Origin: Cerioporus squamosus
Taxonomy: Eukaryota; Basidiomycota; Agaricomycetes; Polyporales; Polyporaceae
Direction: 5' to 3'
Assembly (NCBI GenBank): GCA_022592435.1
Contig: JABYQS010000522.1
Span: 1 to 19,419 of the forward strand
Length of the DNA stretch: 19,419 nt
Under the pieces are notes generated by a model that ran no database searches, was not told the origin of the DNA, and worked only from the letters and a program-made list of their open reading frames with translations. Shown in pieces: positions 9,870 through 19,404 of the stretch; positions within the stretch are counted from its first letter, which is position 1; every line of letters begins with the position of its first letter. The position numbers were made by a program, and so were the translations under genes.

Positions 9870-11410
9870 TCGACCGGTAGGTGGGGGACGACGAGAAGGG
9901 GGAACCGTGGTGTCGGCCAGACCTGTTGGCGGGAGTCGTGTCGCTGAAATATGTGCGGGTAGCCCATGGGATAGTTGTGACCACCTATGTGAACGGACAC
10001 GGAGGTCCGGATACGATCTATTTACGCAGTTCGTCAGTTGGTGTGCACTGAGAGCTCCCGTAGAGATGAGAACGAGATTACCAAGCTGCTGAACGAGAAG
10101 GCTTCATTGCTTGCTTCCGGCGGAGAAGACCTGCGCATCTACTACTGGAGGGGACAGGAGGAAGCGTGGTGGTGACTATGGCCGCGATGCTGACAAGTTC
10201 AAGTTCATGGGTGAGCCTGAGAATCGTCCTATTGATGCTGAGGTCCCAGGACTTACCAGACAGGACTATTGACCGCTGCGGCGAACACCTTGCTCACCAC
10301 CATGCATCATGCATCAGAATTGGAGTGGTGCGTCGGATGCTGGTGCACGGTCAAGACAGAGTTATCGGAGGACTGCAGGGGGACGGTTGACCGTTGGGGG
10401 ACGGTAACTCAGGCTGGACTCTGTAGTGGCGCGGCGGTATCGGCGGATCCCGAACTGGGGAGCGTCAGCGTCGCGCTGCGTCGCGGCCGTCGCGTCCGAC
10501 TCCCAGTCGCGCCCACCTGTAGCTTGCGTTCAACAGTCAACTCGAGCTACTTACCATCTGCTGTGTATACCACCATCGTCGAACATCCTTCAGGCTCAGG
10601 CTATCTTTCCTGTACGTGTGCGACATGGAATGCTTCCCAATTGCGAGCTCTCCCTTCGCTACTGCCGCCGCAACATACTTTGAAGTCAAGTGCAAATTGA
10701 GATCCAAGATGTTCTGTTTCTACCGTCAGCGCCGTGCCATTCGGCGAAGGATTGGAGACCAGAGGGATTATAGTTGACTCAGGTAAGCGTATACATTGAC
10801 AGGGCCGATGAGGTGGCACCAGTGGCATGATCGTATCAAGTTGAGCCGCTTCAGAAGTCCCCAGTCAAACTTTGCGGTGAGTACACTCTCGCCGACTGTA
10901 TATGCGAACATAATCTGAACGGCAAGAAAGTGCAATGCGAGACAGTATCACAATCCCCATACCGTGACCCGGCCCCAGGGACAAGAAGTTGACGCGCTCC
11001 CGGGATCTTTCACTGTCGTGCTTTCACGCGTGCCCCTTCTGACCGGCAACTCTCTTCACACTCGCGCCCAGGAATAAGGCAGCATGATTCGAAGCGCAAT
11101 ACTACCTCAGTACTTCTATCGACTCTGTTGGCCGGTGTCACAAAGCACAGTGCTACACGCTGTCAGCGCTGGAGGTGGACGTGCTTGGGTGTGTCCCGCG
11201 ATCTGTCAAGGTAAGCAGCTACCAGGTTGAACCAACTGGGCGATGTCAGGACTCCGTGGGAAGTCCAACTCAGGACGAGCGATTGACAATTGTCCAGGAT
11301 TGTGCGGATAGCGAGGAGGTGCCTTCACGGTGACCGCCGCACTAGTGAGTGTTCTCTGCGTACTGCTGCGCTCGCCCATATCTTCATCTTCCTCGTTCAT
11401 CACTCTGTAG
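9870..11410. other. Intergenic stretch between divergent genes, with a possible 5'UTR intron
   Basis: This holds the upstream regions of MDR gene C (minus) and the HET gene (plus). A possible gene relic at 10065-10272 is listed separately. Just before the HET start, 11345-11410 begins GTGAGT and ends TGTAG directly against the ATG, so it may be an intron in the 5' untranslated region. No other gene is supported. Confidence 0.45.
10065..10272 (+). pseudogene. Possible gene relic of unknown identity
   Basis: Two adjacent plus-strand stretches look protein-like in different frames. From 10065, one reads an amphipathic helix-like piece (NEITKLLNEKASLLASG) and runs to a stop at 10173. One base shifted, the second reads a charged piece ending PGLTRQDY before a stop at 10270-10272. 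No intron fits between them and no start codon precedes. It could be the frameshifted 3' end of a lost gene. I do not recognise the protein, and chance is possible. Confidence 0.25.
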
Positions 11411-13262
11411 ATGGCCCATACAGTCAACCCGCTCAAATCGTTCTCGTTATGTGACACCATCCAGGTGAGCGATCTCTAACCATTGATATCTTCTGAAACT
11501 GTCTGATGCTGGTCAGGCTTGCGCAGGAGCGGAAGACTATGGCGAGCTCGAGGATCGGCCTCTCCGTGTCCTTGCGTCTACAGCTCCTGGTGCCTCATAC
11601 GAGCTGGTTCCCTATACTGGAGAGCCTTATGTCGCCATCAGTTACTGTTGGCCCAGCCATGACTTCGAGCGCATCGGTGTCAGTAACAACCCCACCCAGA
11701 TCGTCACTCCAGGGGGTGTCATACACTCTGAACACTTCTCGCAGTTCATGGCGCGGGCGATCGAGGTCCACAGAGCGGAGATCGGTGTTCGTGCGGCCGT
11801 CTGGATAGACACCCACTGCATCAATCAGAGCGATGAGGAGGAGAAGATGGCGCAGGTCGCGATTCTCCACCGCATATACTCACACGCGCAGACGACTCTC
11901 GTCGTGCTCGAGGACATCGCGCTCACTGCGGACGAGCAACGCGCACTCACGCGCTTCCGCATATCCCAGGAGACCGTCGCCCTCGTCCGCCGCGTGACGT
12001 CCGCGAGGTGGTTCACCCGTGCCTGGTGCTCGCAGGAGCTCGTTCTGAGTACACGAACGGTCTTCTTCGTCCACGACGCGTCCAGCCCCGGAAATGCCAT
12101 CCTCGTTCCTGCGGAGACGCTGTGGCACCTGATGGACGCCGCCCGGCACTACGATCGCTCTATCCCACTCTTCAACGTCCCTCGCGGAGGCGTCGCGACA
12201 AACATCAGACTCTTTGCCAAGAACATGGCGTATGCACTCAACATTGTGTACCAGCTCGGGTGCAGCGACGAGTATGACAAGATATCGCTCGTTTGCAACC
12301 TGATGCGCTTCACCTATCGCTTTACCTCCCGTCCGACTGCGTTTGGCGCGAACACTCAGAGCCTCTGCACGCTACGCGTCAATGTGCTCAAGATGGCAAA
12401 TGTCATAGCCATCGACCGGAGGGAGTACTCCATGCTGCTGGCGAACCACGGTCCTGGGAACCCGCTTCAAGGACAGCCCGGCTTTGGGTGGGCTGGAGTT
12501 CCTGTGGCAGGCGACAGGATCTCGGAGATCTGGGCGGCGAAGGACTACGAGGTTGAGCGCGATCGCGATATCGTGAACGACACCGGACTCGTCGTGCGCG
12601 GTATCGTCGCGCAAGTCTTACAGGAGTATACATGGGTCATCCATCGGGATGCTGGTGGTCTACATGTCACTATGGACACGCAGACGCGGGCGGTCTCTTC
12701 CATCCCCATGGTTCACAGCTCTTGGACGACTACGCGCGACGCTCAGGCACTGCACGACATGCTCCTCGCCCTTGCCTCTGCTGCAGAACAAGCCGGGTCC
12801 GACATAGAGCTCCACGCCCGTGTCGCTATCGCGTACCTCCTCGCAGAGCCCGACTACCAATACCAACCCGAGCCTATGTCTGGAGATCCGAGAGCGCTTC
12901 TGCAGGACGTGCTTGGAGAAGCGGTCGGACGGTTGCGCGATATCGCGAGCGCAATGAAGTTCGTCTGGCGCACCGAGGATCGTGCATCGTTCAGCACCAT
13001 CCTGCTGAGCGAGGGGAGCATCCTCCTCGTGAGCGGGAACGCTACCGACCTTCCTGGCGGCTTGTCTGGAAAGACGCTGTTCCAACCCTTCGTCGTCCGC
13101 CCCAAACTCTTCTCTACTCCTATGGTGTTGACCGCGAACTCGATGGTCCTCGAAGGTTCACTCTTGCCTGACGGGACGCATAGATGTGTCGGCTGTGTGA
13201 GGGGGCTGGGGATGATCTCGGAGACGCACCTAGGTGCTGAACAGCAGCTGCGGATCATCTGA
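11411..13262 (+). CDS. HET-domain protein (intact)
   Basis: Exon 1 is 11411-11464 and exon 2 is 11517-13262, separated by a 52-base intron (GTGAGC...TCAG). The product is 599 aa. The HET domain covers about residues 50-200, with YVAISYCW (56-63), WIDTHCINQ (114-122) followed by an acidic helix, and WFTRAWCSQEL (183-193). These match the family's three signature blocks. The remaining 400 residues show no domain I can name; an SDEYDKISLVCNLM segment sits where many relatives have a 'DPRDK' block. No membrane segment or signal peptide is seen, so a cytosolic location is likely. HET proteins mediate heterokaryon incompatibility and programmed cell death in some ascomycetes. In basidiomycetes the role is mostly untested, so function here is inferred from the family. 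The start is chosen because upstream frames are closed and a possible 5'UTR intron ends at it. Confidence 0.88.
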
Positions 13263-13967
13263 ACCTTCTTCGGAGGCGTGTCAAGTGGCACAAGGATGTG
13301 CGTGAGATATGTGCGCGTGCCGGGAAGGCGATCTGTCAACCAATGTCAATGTAGGTTACAAGGGGAAGTCTGGGGAGGCTCTATTCTCGTTACATCGCCA
13401 CGACTTCTCTTGTCATGCTGTCCAGACGACTCTCCCTCTGCAAGCAAGTGCACTCATTGGATCCACCATCCTATGCTCGCTTCCACAATCGTCTGCACTG
13501 TCCTTGTCCTCGCCTGTCCTGGTCTTGGCTCGTCCTCGTGCCCGAGGTCTACGTACAGCCGGTACATCATGTCGTTCAAGCGCTACGCCCGAAGACCGTA
13601 ATTATTGTACTCCTTCGTGGACGTCTGCGCCCTTGAAGCACACAGCCACTCACCGACAAGGATGTCCGCCCGCACACCCGCCGCCCGGACCAGGGCCTTG
13701 TGGAAGTCGTTCGACCTCCTCGGCAACGATCACTTATTCAATTGTTGGACACGCGCGATCTGGACGGGCGGGCACAGTGCAGCAGCGCGGGCGTCATGAA
13801 CACCTTCCGGACGTAACATCGCCACGCGAAGCAGGGTCGTATGTGGATCCCATATATAACACATGCCGTTCATGCTCTGCCTGGTCTTGGAAACGACCGT
13901 CGACCCTTCCACTGACCCTCAGCTACCTATAAGGTCCTCGTATGCTCTTCAGAGCGAAGGGCAGACC
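13263..13967. other. Intergenic stretch and promoter of the membrane-protein gene
   Basis: Open frames here are low-complexity, serine- and proline-rich and without domains. The right part includes the TATA box at 13853-13859. Nothing else can be supported. Confidence 0.5.
13853..13859 (+). promoter_or_regulatory. TATA box of the membrane-protein gene; decides its start codon
   Basis: TATATAA at this position would place transcription start near 13880-13890. The first in-frame ATG (13863) lies only a few bases downstream of the box, probably outside the transcript. The next in-frame ATG at 13968 (context GACCATGC) is therefore the better start. Confidence 0.55.
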
Positions 13968-15338
13968 ATGCCTGTAATCTCTCACCTCGTCGACGTCGTT
14001 GCTCGCTCGACCGACAACTCAGTCCTGCAAGCTCCGCTCTCCACCTCTTCCTTCACCCTCGACTCCTCCGGCGTCGCTGGTTTCTTCGGCGGCGATGGCG
14101 CAGTCTCGGGCATGGCGACCGTGCACCTCTTCGCCTTCCGCCGCTGGGGCGGCTGGTACAACTCTCCTGGGGCATACGAGATCGCGAAGCAGTACGGGCA
14201 GCTCGCCAACTCGCGCCTCTGGGACGGCCTTTTCCCCGGGAGCAAGCGCGACCCCGCGGAGCTCTTCGGGCTCGACGGCCAGTCCGGGCCCACCTTCTTC
14301 GCCGCGCGCTCGGGCTCGAACATCCCCCGCACCGGGCACCTCGCGTATCTCATGGCGCGCCTTGCGCGCAACCTGGATGGGGCGCGAGAGGTCCAAGGAC
14401 GGCGCACCACTCCCGCGGACGTCACTGTCGTCGACCTGCCCCATGCGCCCCCGGAGACGGCGCAGCCGCCGAAGCTGCGGAGCCGGTACGGGCTGCTCGC
14501 GGTTATCCCGATCGCTGCGAGCGTCGCGACGTGCGTGATGTGCGCGCTCGTCGGGGACTGGTGGTGTTTCTCGAGCATCGCACTCGGCATCCTCGCGAGC
14601 GGGATCGCGTGCCTTGTCATCGGGTCTGGCACGCTTACCTTCAACCACCCGAAGCCGGCGAAGGGCGCGCCGCGCGGGGACGGTATCCTGGTCGACGACG
14701 ACGGGGTGATCGTCCTGCGCGGGGAAGAAGCGGCGGTCAACTCGCTCACGCGCGGGCGGTTCACGCTCGAGTACGGGGGACAGCCGCGGTACAGCGCGAT
14801 CGGGCACTGTTCTGTGCTCCTCACCGCGCAGTTCCTCGTCCAGCTGCTCCTCATCCCGCAGGGCCAGCTGTTTGGGCAGGTCATGTTCGTCGCGTCGCTC
14901 GCGGTGTCGTGGGTCTACAACACGTGCCTGTCGTCGCTGGACAAGGAGGACTACCAGACGGAGATCCTCCTCGATGTCTTGCAGCTTCAGGACTTCAACA
15001 TGAATAAGTTCGTCTTGGGGTCACGCACCGCGATGGTGGTGTTCTCGTGCTTGTCGCTGCAGCCGAACGATCCCGTGCATAACCCGCGCAAGCTCCTGGA
15101 CGAGCTGATTCCGAACGACACCGAGGTCTGGGAGAGGTGGAAGACGCTCGTCGCGCAGAAGCTGTCGACGAAGGCAGCTCTGCGATTCACGGAGGTCGAC
15201 TGGAAGGTGCCGGCTCTTGGAGAGGAGGAGAGGGAGTTGTTAGATAGATTGCTGAAGGATGCCGAGGAGGCGTACGATGGGTGGAAAGACGCTGCTTCGC
15301 GACCGTCCAGGTCATCATCTACTATGAAGATCGCATAA
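13968..15338 (+). CDS. Multi-pass membrane protein of unknown function
   Basis: This single-exon gene encodes 456 aa from the ATG at 13968, or 491 aa from the less likely ATG at 13863. The N-terminal ~170 residues look soluble and contain a tryptophan/glycine-rich block (RRWGGWYNSPGAYEIAKQYG). Two hydrophobic segments follow at about residues 173-195 and 199-225, and two more at about 276-298 and 303-323. This gives four predicted membrane spans in two hairpins around a hydrophilic loop. The C-terminal ~130 residues are charged and probably helical. I do not recognise the family and see no catalytic motif. The reading frame is long and clean, and codon use is strongly GC-ending, so it is a real gene. 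It lies between the intact HET gene and the broken MDR copy; a functional link is not shown. Confidence 0.85.
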   Translation: MPVISHLVDVVARSTDNSVLQAPLSTSSFTLDSSGVAGFFGGDGAVSGMATVHLFAFRRWGGWYNSPGAYEIAKQYGQLANSRLWDGLFPGSKRDPAELFGLDGQSGPTFFAARSGSNIPRTGHLAYLMARLARNLDGAREVQGRRTTPADVTVVDLPHAPPETAQPPKLRSRYGLLAVIPIAASVATCVMCALVGDWWCFSSIALGILASGIACLVIGSGTLTFNHPKPAKGAPRGDGILVDDDGVIVLRGEEAAVNSLTRGRFTLEYGGQPRYSAIGHCSVLLTAQFLVQLLLIPQGQLFGQVMFVASLAVSWVYNTCLSSLDKEDYQTEILLDVLQLQDFNMNKFVLGSRTAMVVFSCLSLQPNDPVHNPRKLLDELIPNDTEVWERWKTLVAQKLSTKAALRFTEVDWKVPALGEEERELLDRLLKDAEEAYDGWKDAASRPSRSSSTMKIA

Positions 15339-15589
15339 GTCCATGTCTGCACTACAGAATGTACCGTATACATGCACGCCGCCATGAGATACCCTCAACA
15401 CAACGTAAGACGCATGCTTACCCTGCAGCTCTGCGTCGATGGTCGTTGTGTGCTGTTCAAGTTGCCGCCCAGGAACGAGAAGTGGGCGTGAGGCTGGCCC
15501 GAAGCAAATGCATCATTTTAAGTGCCTCAACTCTGAGCCTGCGGGGAGGTATCGGCACGCTATGTAGCACTGACTACTAAGAATCGGAT

Positions 15590-15905
15590 GCAGCAGCATG
15601 ACGAGACTTCATGCGACCGTCTATGGAGGGAGGCACAGTGTCTTACTTTGTCAACGAACATCCAGTATTCCAGCAATACTACTTACTGCTTCGTGCTGGC
15701 CAGCCAGACTCCAAGGTTGTGTAGATCCCGGACAACATTCCATTCGACGAGGACGCCTTCCGCCCTGCTCGGCCTCGCCACAGTTGTGCTCGCGCTTTAC
15801 AACACTCAAACGTCCCAGGCAGGCCGCCGCGGCCGCCTTGATCATCGTCGGCTCGTCCCCGTCGGGCAACACGGTACCGTCACTACCAATATACTTGTAG
15901 GCCAT
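15590..15905 (+). pseudogene. Broken fragment of a fourth MDR gene (closest to gene C)
   Basis: The plus strand matches the middle of MDR gene C. Bases 15590-15605 share GCAGCAGCATGACGAG with gene C's first intron (9459-9474, opposite strand). Then come YFVNEHPVFQQYYLL (gene C: YFANELATFQQYCLV), IPDNIPFDEDA (IPDKISFDEAA), LGLATVVLALYN (identical in gene C) and, in another frame, LIIVGSSPSGN (FIIGGSSSVGQ), ending at a donor-like GGTACC near 15874. About 60 bases are missing between LALYN and the glycine-rich motif. Frame changes occur between blocks, exon 1 is not recognisable, and nothing after about 15905 aligns. Because intron sequence is included, the copy arose by DNA duplication (inverted, about 6 kb away), not from mRNA. 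It cannot encode a working enzyme. Confidence 0.8.
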
Positions 15906-16794
15906 CGTTCTTCCAGAGAGTCCGCCTTCTCATATGCACTTCAGGCTCCCGGGTCCTCCCACTCTTGGATGCGGCGGTTGCAACGCTCATGGCCTGTGCA
16001 GGTTGCTACTAGTCCTTGCGGACCATTTGCTCACTGGCAACCCCGCCGGGAGAATCCCTTGAAAGTTCGAGTTGCCAGTGATTCAGTGAGCGGTAGATAT
16101 TTTACTTGCCCAGTACACAGTATCAACTCACCATGACGCCGCTACCAAGATCAACAGCTCCGAGATACTCTCCGGAGACCGAGGAGCACAAGTCATCCAT
16201 AGACAACTGTCGTCGGCGTAACGTATAGGCTGCTGTGCCTAGCAGACCGATGGTACTGGACATCGCAAAAGAATAGTGGTCCATACAACTAGTTGCCTAA
16301 GAGTTGCACCAGTCTTTCGGCAAGTTGACGTCTAGTGATGCCAGATTTCTGCCCGGGCGGTGTTTCCACGAATGGAGATCTGCCGAGTATATCGGGGACA
16401 ACCCATAATCTACTGCCTTCAATAACAAGATGCCAAAGAGGTGAATGTCTGCTTACTTCGATGATAACAGTCACCTTGTGCCGACGCACATGCGAGGGAT
16501 GTCGAAGGCAGGTTCGTCAGACGCCGCTACTTCACTGAAGTCCTGATTCAAGGCCTTTCGGAGGTTGTACATGTTCAGTTCTATGTACATGTCGAATCCT
16601 TCGAAGCATTGTGTCTGCGGCTATACGAATAAGGTGAATTGCATTCTAAGAGGCAGGGAACGCTTACATTTGAGCCACCCTGGATATTAGCAGGATATTG
16701 AACAACTGCTGCAACTCGCGGATGGACCTCAGGTTGACGTGATATCGGCTCCTCGTCGCCTGCCATCCGCGGTACTGAGAGACCGCCGCTCTTG
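15906..16794. other. Stretch without a recognisable gene
   Basis: No frame here has a recognisable domain or plausible intron joins. It lies between the broken MDR fragment and the C-terminal part of the broken HET gene, and may contain further decayed pieces of either. Two TGTACATG copies sit near 16565 and 16583; their meaning is unclear. Confidence 0.45.
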
Positions 16795-18711
16795 TCATGC
16801 GAAACTGTCCTCCACCGTTGTACTGATCACGGATAAGGAGAAGATAGCAGGATAGTTCTCGTTGCCCGAATAGTCGCAAGTCAAGGTTATCTCAAACGCT
16901 GGAGGCCAGCAGTCTCCGCCGGGCTCATTTGAAGGAGCTAACACGTAGCGTCGCGTCGAGGAACAGCCCTCCCCGAAGGATGATCCCACCGAGGACGCAT
17001 CCGGGCGAGCGTCACGAAGCCCCATGACTCGGGTTGCATCAGCGGTAATGGTCCAATGCGTCCACCCAACCATCAACATACAACCGTCGACGCTCGCATT
17101 ATCGTCCACAGGAAGCACTGCCTCGTGGATCCAGGATACGGTGATCTGCGTAGCGAACCGGTAGAATTCTCGAAGATCTGAGGTAGGACAGTTGCCCGTG
17201 AGAGGACAAGCGAAACGTGCGAGTTCGTGGCAATATGATGACTGTTGTCCGAGCCCAAGGAACAAGAGGCGGATATCTGTAATCCGAGGGATGAGGTGCA
17301 AGGTGGTCTTGAGAGCCCTCAGCTAGCTCCACTTTGTATGATTGAGGCGAGATGTTCAGCCTGGACCCACAGCGGGCCTTGGCTGCGGGATGGTCGGCCG
17401 ATGGACAATGTGGATCTCGCCGATGAACGGTCTCGTCGGCAGGTCGGAGGCAAGGATACATGTGCGTCGTCAGATACCAGAGGCAGACGGTCCATGCACC
17501 AGGAACGAGATCCATGCTCGGTGATGAAGCTGAAGCCCGCTTCCCACTCGCCGGGAAGGCCCACGCGAGGAGACAAACTTGGGACGCCGACGGAGTAGAT
17601 GTCGGAAACCCCCGTCTTCTTCAACACCAGACCCAGCAAATAGTCATTGTTCCACTGAGACGCCAGCAAAGCGACCCGAATAGTGCCAGTGATCGACAGC
17701 AACGGGAGTGTCACCCGCAAACCGTATGAGGTGATCGTGTACGTGGGGGAGGGATTGCGATGCCAAGGATGCGCGCGAGACTGCCCTTTGTTATGGATAT
17801 GACATTTCGCGAGGAAAGAAATAGAGCCGGGGATGGCGCAAGGAGGGTATGATGCGTTCCAGTGCCTTCGAAGAAGGCTTCGCGATGTATGGCCTGTGCG
17901 CTTGGGTCGATGGGAACCGTGCGGCTCCAGACAAAGATGCTCTGATCTGGGATGTACTTGAGGATCTCCTCCTGTAGCCTAACGAATGCCGCCGGCCCTT
18001 CTCCGTAGATGACCGGCATGTTGACGCTGAAGATGCCCATTAGACAGTAGGCCTCATCCTCTCTGCGGGTAGTGACGCGTCTCGATGCCCACGACATCCG
18101 TCGAGCAACACTGACCGAGCTGACAGGCTCGAACCGAGTACCACGTCCCGGTCGACCCCGGTGACATCTTCAATGAGGTTGGCCATGCCGTGTTTCGCGC
18201 CGATGTACCGCCATGTGCGCGACAGAAAGACGACCACTCGCGGTGCGACGAGCTCCTGTAGCGTCCATCCTCGGTTGTGCCACTCGCTCCGACGGAAGCT
18301 CGAGTTCGAGGCACGGGGATCTTCTCGCCCATCCACGTCCTGCAGGAAGGCGTAGCAAACTGTCGACGAGCTGTACCAGCTGTACATCGAGTTGATCGCC
18401 TCCTCCAGTTCCGCGCTACTGGACTTGTCGATGCAGCAGGTGTCGGCCCACAGCAGGTCAATCCCTTCAGCCAGCGCGTAGGCGCAAGCTGCACGGATTT
18501 CTCTGATGCCCGCAAGAGGACCGCATCTTCGGGAATGGTGGGATCCTCTGAGCGAGCGATGCGGACCTCTTCCTGGATCTTGAGGAGGTCGTGGAACGAC
18601 AGTTCTGGTACTCGAGGGTCCCTTGACCACACGTGGGAGAGAGCTGCGTATTTAACCTCCCGAGGGTCATGACCCGGAGAATTCGCCGTTGGCGGTGTTG
18701 AGCAACCACAT
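16795..18711 (-). pseudogene. HET-domain gene disabled by several frameshifts
   Basis: Read on the minus strand from ATG 18711, the start MWLLNTANGEF is typical of basidiomycete HET proteins. Successive frames then give VKYAALSHVWS, LSFHDLLKIQEEV, LLWADTCCIDKSSSAEL (about 18409-18470), HNRGWTLQELVAP (about 18250-18290) and DEAYCLMGIFSVNMPVIYGEG (about 17990-18060), the canonical HET order. These blocks lie in different frames. Breaks are near 18671-18677 (one extra or two missing bases), 18497-18500 (A-run, one base short), 18105-18112 (probable extra GT) and 17744-17750 (C-run). At least one more break lies between 17300 and 17560. The last open part, 17301-16795, is unrecognised and assigned to the gene only by position. 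An intron-like segment (18763-18714) lies in the 5' leader. Some breaks are in homopolymers, so sequencing error is not excluded. If intact, it would be a cytosolic HET protein. Confidence 0.75.
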
Positions 18712-18819
18712 ATCTCCCCAGTGAGAGTCAGCCTAGCTCATACAAATCCCATGGAAGACTCACCGAATGCAGGGGTAGGGCGCGCTGTTTGAGGTCATAG
18801 CGCGCGTGAGAGGGTCACC

Positions 18820-18826
18820 TATATAT
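18820..18826 (-). promoter_or_regulatory. TATA-like box upstream of the broken HET gene
   Basis: The minus strand reads ATATATAGG here, about 110 bases before ATG 18711 and about 57 bases before the donor of the likely leader intron. That distance suits transcription through the leader exon. The promoter therefore still looks intact although the coding part is broken. Confidence 0.4.
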
Positions 18827-19288
18827 CTTGAGGGACGTAATGCGGTGCGGGACACGAACTCAATGACAGGCAGCGGCCAGGTGGTTCAGAAGGCTGGAGC
18901 TGCGCGTCAACTCGTCGACCTCCGGGCACGAGCTCTCGCAGAGCGTCGAGCAGCGCCCCGAGTTGCTTCTCGCAGCTCGCCCTCCATCGCCTGGCCGCAC
19001 AGCAGGCGTTGCGGAACTCGAGCCCGCGCGGGGCTTCGGTGAAGACGTACTACTAGGTGCGCTTCAAGTTACACTACTGGAAGACTTGGAAGTATTCCGC
19101 CTCGACTGGGAAGCTATGCGCATGGTTAAGTATCAGTACTTCAGTGAGGGGCACGAGGAGGAGGGGCGCACCTTCGACCGGTACCTCCTCCTGGCAGGAG
19201 TACTTAGTATTGGAATGAGATGCAGAAAGTTCATGGTGATCTGAGAATGTCGGTAGGGTCACGTTGTTAACACCCAACAGAAGTGCAT
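18827..19288. other. Stretch without a convincing gene
   Basis: Two overlapping plus-strand frames (18806-19042 and 18963-19244) lack domains and start signals. The segment lies between the HET promoter and the tRNA gene. Nothing else can be supported. Confidence 0.45.
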
Positions 19289-19397
19289 GGCAAGATGGCC
19301 GAGCGGTCCAAGGCGTGTGACTCAAGCGAAAGCTTGCCTGCAACAGCGGGTTTCTCATCTGGGTATCCAGGCGTGGGTTCAAATCCCACTCTTGTCA
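19289..19397 (+). tRNA. tRNA-Leu (anticodon CAA) with a 25-base intron
   Basis: Acceptor strands are GGCAAGA (19289-19295) and TCTTGTC (19390-19396), with one G-U pair and discriminator A at 19397. The D-stem is GCC/GGC (19298-19300 with 19312-19314). The anticodon loop carries CAA at 19323-19325, and the intron runs from 19327 to 19351, right after base 37, the standard eukaryotic place. CAAGC (19323-19327) pairs with GCTTG (19332-19336) in the precursor, like the yeast tRNA-Leu(CAA) intron. The long variable arm CTGG/CCAG (19359-19362 with 19367-19370) confirms class II leucine. The T-arm is GTGGG/CCCAC around TTCAAAT, and the B box is 19376-19386. The anticodon stem TGTGA/TCTCA has one T-T mismatch in the middle. 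It decodes UUG. Confidence 0.93.
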
Positions 19398-19399
19398 TC

Positions 19400-19404
19400 T
19401 TTTT
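19400..19404 (+). terminator. Pol III terminator of tRNA-Leu
   Basis: Five T residues begin three bases after the last base of the tRNA, and a further T-run follows near 19410. This is the usual stop signal for RNA polymerase III. Confidence 0.75.

Noticed and set aside
13309..13932. 207-codon plus-strand frame before the membrane-protein gene
   Set aside because: Serine/proline/threonine-rich, runs through the TATA box of the next gene, and has no domain.
13982..14884. 300-codon minus-strand frame opposite the membrane-protein gene
   Set aside because: Antisense frame created by GC-ending codons of the real gene; proline/serine/arginine-rich with no domain.
2870..15905. Secondary-metabolite gene cluster built around the MDR genes
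   Set aside because: Enoyl-reductase-like MDR proteins occur in such clusters, but no synthase, P450, methyltransferase, transporter or regulator is visible in this window.
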